A stretch of 11,775 nucleotides of DNA. Origin: Obelidium mucronatum. Its lineage: Eukaryota > Chytridiomycota > Chytridiomycetes > Chytridiales > Chytriomycetaceae. Position 1 is the first letter of the stretch, and each line of letters starts with the position of its first letter. The stretch is from positions 1-11,775 of the forward strand of contig JAIVFH010000639.1 in assembly GCA_025765595.1 (NCBI GenBank). Direction: 5' to 3'. The position numbers and the translations under genes are program-made. The notes below the pieces were generated by a model. That model was not told where the DNA came from. It was given only the letters and a program-made list of their open reading frames with translations, and did no database searches. Of this stretch, positions 6,550-11,775 are shown piece after piece.

Positions 6550-7145
6550 TTTTTTCGCGGCTGCACCCAAAAATCTCCAAGACACATCCTGCATAATTAC
6601 GCCTTCTTTGGCGCTCGCTCCATGGAGTCTGTGGTCACTATTGCTTTCAACAATGGCGGCAAGTACTGCGCCAAAGCAAAAACAAAAAAAAAAAAAATTG
6701 CTCCACACATGGTTTCTGCCACAAATCGGCAACCTCTTTTTTCTTTTCGTGTTGTGCGCGGAATTTCTGCCAACATAGGCATGCCAACGGCGCCATGCTA
6801 GCACACCGGCTTCTTGCGTAAAGTGGGCAGGAGCCTTTTGTTTTGAATTCCCTTTTCTAGTTTTCACGCGCTCTACCTGGCTCGCATCTCTTCCAAACTT
6901 TGAAGAAGCCTTGCCCAGACTTTTCTCCATTTTTGAGATGCCTCATAGCAGCCAAAACTAAAGAAACAGGCAGGCGGACATCTGTTATGGTAATCAGTTT
7001 GTCAAGACAACAAATTTTATTTTTTGACAGCCGGCTTTATTTCAAGGGCCGCCCTGGTTCCAAAAAAAAAAGAGTTTTTTTTTTATAGTTTGCTGTTTTT
7101 GACAGCTGTCAATCGTATAAAGCGCAACACAGAAACAAAACCTGC

Positions 7146-7263
7146 AACTACGGCCATACACACCAAAAAGCACCGGATCCCGTCCGATCTCCGAAGTTAA
7201 GCTGGTGATGGCATTGTCAGTACTGCGGTGGGAGACCACGCGGGAATACAGTGTGCTGTAGTT
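7146..7263 (+). rRNA. 5S ribosomal RNA, copy 11
   Basis: This is a reference-identical 118-nt copy. TATA is at 7116-7121 and T8 at 7262-7269. Confidence 0.97.
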
Positions 7264-7859
7264 TTTTTTCGCGGCTGCACCCAAAAATCTCCAAGACACA
7301 TCCTGCATAATTACGCCTTCTTTGGCGCTCGCTCCATGGAGTCTGTGGTCACTATTGCTTTCAACAATGGCGGCAAGTACTGCGCCAAAGCAAAAACAAA
7401 AAAAAAAAAAATTGCTCCACACATGGTTTCTGCCACAAATCGGCAACCTCTTTTTTCTTTTCGTGTTGTGCGCGGAATTTCTGCCAACATAGGCATGCCA
7501 ACGGCGCCATGCTAGCACACCGGCTTCTTGCGTAAAGTGGGCAGGAGCCTTTTGTTTTGAATTCCCTTTTCTAGTTTTCACGCGCTCTACCTGGCTCGCA
7601 TCTCTTCCAAACTTTGAAGAAGCCTTGCCCAGACTTTTCTCCATTTTTGAGATGCCTCATAGCAGCCAAAACTAAAGAAACAGGCAGGCGGACATCTGTT
7701 ATGGTAATCAGTTTGTCAAGACAACAAATTTTATTTTTTGACAGCCGGCTTTATTTCAAGGGCCGCCCTGGTTCCAAAAAAAAAAGAGTTTTTTTTTTAT
7801 AGTTTGCTGTTTTTGACAGCTGTCAATCGTATAAAGCGCAACACAGAAACAAAACCTGC

Positions 7860-7977
7860 AACTACGGCCATACACACCAAAAAGCACCGGATCCCGTCCG
7901 ATCTCCGAAGTTAAGCTGGTGATGGCATTGTCAGTACTGCGGTGGGAGACCACGCGGGAATACAGTGTGCTGTAGTT
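7860..7977 (+). rRNA. 5S ribosomal RNA, copy 12
   Basis: This is a reference-identical 118-nt copy. TATA is at 7830-7835 and T8 at 7976-7983. Confidence 0.97.
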
Positions 7978-8573
7978 TTTTTTCGCGGCTGCACCCAAAA
8001 ATCTCCAAGACACATCCTGCATAATTACGCCTTCTTTGGCGCTCGCTCCATGGAGTCTGTGGTCACTATTGCTTTCAACAATGGCGGCAAGTACTGCGCC
8101 AAAGCAAAAACAAAAAAAAAAAAAATTGCTCCACACATGGTTTCTGCCACAAATCGGCAACCTCTTTTTTCTTTTCGTGTTGTGCGCGGAATTTCTGCCA
8201 ACATAGGCATGCCAACGGCGCCATGCTAGCACACCGGCTTCTTGCGTAAAGTGGGCAGGAGCCTTTTGTTTTGAATTCCCTTTTCTAGTTTTCACGCGCT
8301 CTACCTGGCTCGCATCTCTTCCAAACTTTGAAGAAGCCTTGCCCAGACTTTTCTCCATTTTTGAGATGCCTCATAGCAGCCAAAACTAAAGAAACAGGCA
8401 GGCGGACATCTGTTATGGTAATCAGTTTGTCAAGACAACAAATTTTATTTTTTGACAGCCGGCTTTATTTCAAGGGCCGCCCTGGTTCCAAAAAAAAAAG
8501 AGTTTTTTTTTTATAGTTTGCTGTTTTTGACAGCTGTCAATCGTATAAAGCGCAACACAGAAACAAAACCTGC

Positions 8574-8691
8574 AACTACGGCCATACACACCAAAAAGCA
8601 CCGGATCCCGTCCGATCTCCGAAGTTAAGCTGGTGATGGCATTGTCAGTACTGCGGTGGGAGACCACGCGGGAATACAGTGTGCTGTAGTT
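8574..8691 (+). rRNA. 5S ribosomal RNA, copy 13
   Basis: This is a reference-identical 118-nt copy. TATA is at 8544-8549 and T8 at 8690-8697. Confidence 0.97.
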
Positions 8692-9287
8692 TTTTTTCGC
8701 GGCTGCACCCAAAAATCTCCAAGACACATCCTGCATAATTACGCCTTCTTTGGCGCTCGCTCCATGGAGTCTGTGGTCACTATTGCTTTCAACAATGGCG
8801 GCAAGTACTGCGCCAAAGCAAAAACAAAAAAAAAAAAAATTGCTCCACACATGGTTTCTGCCACAAATCGGCAACCTCTTTTTTCTTTTCGTGTTGTGCG
8901 CGGAATTTCTGCCAACATAGGCATGCCAACGGCGCCATGCTAGCACACCGGCTTCTTGCGTAAAGTGGGCAGGAGCCTTTTGTTTTGAATTCCCTTTTCT
9001 AGTTTTCACGCGCTCTACCTGGCTCGCATCTCTTCCAAACTTTGAAGAAGCCTTGCCCAGACTTTTCTCCATTTTTGAGATGCCTCATAGCAGCCAAAAC
9101 TAAAGAAACAGGCAGGCGGACATCTGTTATGGTAATCAGTTTGTCAAGACAACAAATTTTATTTTTTGACAGCCGGCTTTATTTCAAGGGCCGCCCTGGT
9201 TCCAAAAAAAAAAGAGTTTTTTTTTTATAGTTTGCTGTTTTTGACAGCTGTCAATCGTATAAAGCGCAACACAGAAACAAAACCTGC

Positions 9288-9405
9288 AACTACGGCCATA
9301 CACACCAAAAAGCACCGGATCCCGTCCGATCTCCGAAGTTAAGCTGGTGATGGCATTGTCAGTACTGCGGTGGGAGACCACGCGGGAATACAGTGTGCTG
9401 TAGTT
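9288..9405 (+). rRNA. 5S ribosomal RNA, copy 14
   Basis: This is a reference-identical 118-nt copy. TATA is at 9258-9263 and T8 at 9404-9411. Confidence 0.97.
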
Positions 9406-10001
9406 TTTTTTCGCGGCTGCACCCAAAAATCTCCAAGACACATCCTGCATAATTACGCCTTCTTTGGCGCTCGCTCCATGGAGTCTGTGGTCACTATTGC
9501 TTTCAACAATGGCGGCAAGTACTGCGCCAAAGCAAAAACAAAAAAAAAAAAAATTGCTCCACACATGGTTTCTGCCACAAATCGGCAACCTCTTTTTTCT
9601 TTTCGTGTTGTGCGCGGAATTTCTGCCAACATAGGCATGCCAACGGCGCCATGCTAGCACACCGGCTTCTTGCGTAAAGTGGGCAGGAGCCTTTTGTTTT
9701 GAATTCCCTTTTCTAGTTTTCACGCGCTCTACCTGGCTCGCATCTCTTCCAAACTTTGAAGAAGCCTTGCCCAGACTTTTCTCCATTTTTGAGATGCCTC
9801 ATAGCAGCCAAAACTAAAGAAACAGGCAGGCGGACATCTGTTATGGTAATCAGTTTGTCAAGACAACAAATTTTATTTTTTGACAGCCGGCTTTATTTCA
9901 AGGGCCGCCCTGGTTCCAAAAAAAAAAGAGTTTTTTTTTTATAGTTTGCTGTTTTTGACAGCTGTCAATCGTATAAAGCGCAACACAGAAACAAAACCTG
10001 C

Positions 10002-10119
10002 AACTACGGCCATACACACCAAAAAGCACCGGATCCCGTCCGATCTCCGAAGTTAAGCTGGTGATGGCATTGTCAGTACTGCGGTGGGAGACCACGCGGG
10101 AATACAGTGTGCTGTAGTT
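10002..10119 (+). rRNA. 5S ribosomal RNA, copy 15
   Basis: This is a reference-identical 118-nt copy. TATA is at 9972-9977 and T8 at 10118-10125. Confidence 0.97.
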
Positions 10120-10715
10120 TTTTTTCGCGGCTGCACCCAAAAATCTCCAAGACACATCCTGCATAATTACGCCTTCTTTGGCGCTCGCTCCATGGAGTCT
10201 GTGGTCACTATTGCTTTCAACAATGGCGGCAAGTACTGCGCCAAAGCAAAAACAAAAAAAAAAAAAATTGCTCCACACATGGTTTCTGCCACAAATCGGC
10301 AACCTCTTTTTTCTTTTCGTGTTGTGCGCGGAATTTCTGCCAACATAGGCATGCCAACGGCGCCATGCTAGCACACCGGCTTCTTGCGTAAAGTGGGCAG
10401 GAGCCTTTTGTTTTGAATTCCCTTTTCTAGTTTTCACGCGCTCTACCTGGCTCGCATCTCTTCCAAACTTTGAAGAAGCCTTGCCCAGACTTTTCTCCAT
10501 TTTTGAGATGCCTCATAGCAGCCAAAACTAAAGAAACAGGCAGGCGGACATCTGTTATGGTAATCAGTTTGTCAAGACAACAAATTTTATTTTTTGACAG
10601 CCGGCTTTATTTCAAGGGCCGCCCTGGTTCCAAAAAAAAAAGAGTTTTTTTTTTATAGTTTGCTGTTTTTGACAGCTGTCAATCGTATAAAGCGCAACAC
10701 AGAAACAAAACCTGC

Positions 10716-10833
10716 AACTACGGCCATACACACCAAAAAGCACCGGATCCCGTCCGATCTCCGAAGTTAAGCTGGTGATGGCATTGTCAGTACTGCGGTG
10801 GGAGACCACGCGGGAATACAGTGTGCTGTAGTT
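10716..10833 (+). rRNA. 5S ribosomal RNA, copy 16
   Basis: This is a reference-identical 118-nt copy. TATA is at 10686-10691 and T8 at 10832-10839. Confidence 0.97.
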
Positions 10834-11429
10834 TTTTTTCGCGGCTGCACCCAAAAATCTCCAAGACACATCCTGCATAATTACGCCTTCTTTGGCGCTC
10901 GCTCCATGGAGTCTGTGGTCACTATTGCTTTCAACAATGGCGGCAAGTACTGCGCCAAAGCAAAAACAAAAAAAAAAAAAATTGCTCCACACATGGTTTC
11001 TGCCACAAATCGGCAACCTCTTTTTTCTTTTCGTGTTGTGCGCGGAATTTCTGCCAACATAGGCATGCCAACGGCGCCATGCTAGCACACCGGCTTCTTG
11101 CGTAAAGTGGGCAGGAGCCTTTTGTTTTGAATTCCCTTTTCTAGTTTTCACGCGCTCTACCTGGCTCGCATCTCTTCCAAACTTTGAAGAAGCCTTGCCC
11201 AGACTTTTCTCCATTTTTGAGATGCCTCATAGCAGCCAAAACTAAAGAAACAGGCAGGCGGACATCTGTTATGGTAATCAGTTTGTCAAGACAACAAATT
11301 TTATTTTTTGACAGCCGGCTTTATTTCAAGGGCCGCCCTGGTTCCAAAAAAAAAAGAGTTTTTTTTTTATAGTTTGCTGTTTTTGACAGCTGTCAATCGT
11401 ATAAAGCGCAACACAGAAACAAAACCTGC

Positions 11430-11547
11430 AACTACGGCCATACACACCAAAAAGCACCGGATCCCGTCCGATCTCCGAAGTTAAGCTGGTGATGGCATTG
11501 TCAGTACTGCGGTGGGAGACCACGCGGGAATACAGTGTGCTGTAGTT
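11430..11547 (+). rRNA. 5S ribosomal RNA, copy 17
   Basis: This is the last complete gene in the window and is reference-identical. TATA is at 11400-11405, the upstream palindrome at 11383-11396 and T8 at 11546-11553. Confidence 0.97.
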
Positions 11548-11775
11548 TTTTTTCGCGGCTGCACCCAAAAATCTCCAAGACACATCCTGCATAATTACGC
11601 CTTCTTTGGCGCTCGCTCCATGGAGTCTGTGGTCACTATTGCTTTCAACAATGGCGGCAAGTACTGCGTCCAAAGCGAAAACAAAAAAAAATAAAATTGC
11701 TCCACACATGGTTTCTGCCACAAATCGGCAACCTCTTTTTCTTTTCGTGTTGTGCGGAATTTCTGCCAACATAGG
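11548..11775. other. Partial intergenic spacer 17, cut by the window end
   Basis: The first 228 bp of a spacer are present. It follows the reference to about 11668 and then differs at several points: an extra T in TGCGTCCAAAG, A to G in AAAGCGAAAAC, a T inside the A14 tract, one T lost from the T6 run, and a CG lost in GTGCGGAATT. The run of differences at the very end fits reduced sequence quality at a contig edge. The palindrome cluster is not reached. Confidence 0.85.

Larger units (their letters stand above)
1..11775 (+). repeat. Tandem array of 5S rRNA gene units (17 gene copies, 714-bp reference period)
   Basis: The whole window is one repeat family. The 5S 5' ends lie at 12, 725, 1429, 2140, 2864, 3579, 4294, 5004, 5718, 6432, 7146, 7860, 8574, 9288, 10002, 10716 and 11430. 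The successive spacings are 713, 704, 711, 724, 715, 715, 710 and then 714 nine times. All copies point the same way, with no inversion and no inserted element. Each unit has one BamHI site inside 5S and one EcoRI site in the spacer; copy 4 has lost the BamHI site. Near-identity of units is the expected result of concerted evolution in eukaryotic 5S arrays. Neither array boundary is in the window, so total copy number is unknown. Confidence 0.98.

Noticed and set aside
1..11775. CRISPR array or bacterial repeat system
   Set aside because: The repeats are 714 bp with no unique spacers, and the unit contains a eukaryotic 5S rRNA with Pol III signals.
1..11775. Transposon origin of the repeat (for example a 5S-derived SINE or Cassandra-like terminal repeat element)
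   Set aside because: No target-site duplications, terminal repeats, primer-binding site or A-rich 3' end common to retroposed copies is seen. The units are head to tail with intact 5S genes.

Overview
The window is one head-to-tail tandem array of nuclear 5S ribosomal RNA genes from a eukaryote. It holds 17 copies, all on the + strand. The reference unit is 714 bp: a 118-nt 5S gene and a 596-bp spacer. The window opens 11 bp before copy 1 and closes 228 bp into the spacer after copy 17. I see no protein gene and no other RNA gene. All long open frames recur with the repeat, run across 5S or homopolymer tracts, and break wherever a unit carries an indel.

Organism. The RNA is of eukaryotic 5S type: a perfect 9-bp terminal helix, a GAGA-capped helix IV, and the A-box and C-box of the internal Pol III promoter. 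A T8 Pol III terminator begins inside the 3' end. The core resembles fungal 5S RNAs (conserved CCCGUCCGAUC loop C and GAAGUUAAGC), so a fungus, perhaps an early-diverging one, is my best guess; other eukaryotes are not excluded. No 18S, 5.8S, 28S or spliced-leader sequence is seen in the spacer, so this is a 5S-only array and not part of the main rDNA repeat.

Layout. Copy 1 (12-129) sits in a near-reference unit. Units 2-4 (about 725-2863) carry many small indels, two larger deletions (7 and 12 bp) and altered 5S copies 3 and 4. Units 5, 6 and 7 each differ from the reference by one event. Units 8-16 (5004-11429) have exactly the same 714-bp length and look identical by eye. The last ~110 bp (from ~11669) again carries several differences. 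Indel clustering in units 2-4 and at the end suggests unpolished sequence, but the two larger deletions at one site could be real.

How the unit works (inference from layout). Each gene has the internal 5S promoter plus a TATAAA at -30 to -25 and a C at -1. A perfect 14-bp palindrome lies at -47 to -34; its core, TGACAGCTGTCA, equals the known paired TALE-homeodomain site. Termination would occur at the T8. An A10-GAG-T10 inverted repeat about 70 bp upstream of the next gene could stop Pol III on either strand and insulate neighbouring copies. The rest of the spacer holds A/T tracts, several short palindromes and a 9-bp inverted repeat, with no recognised gene.
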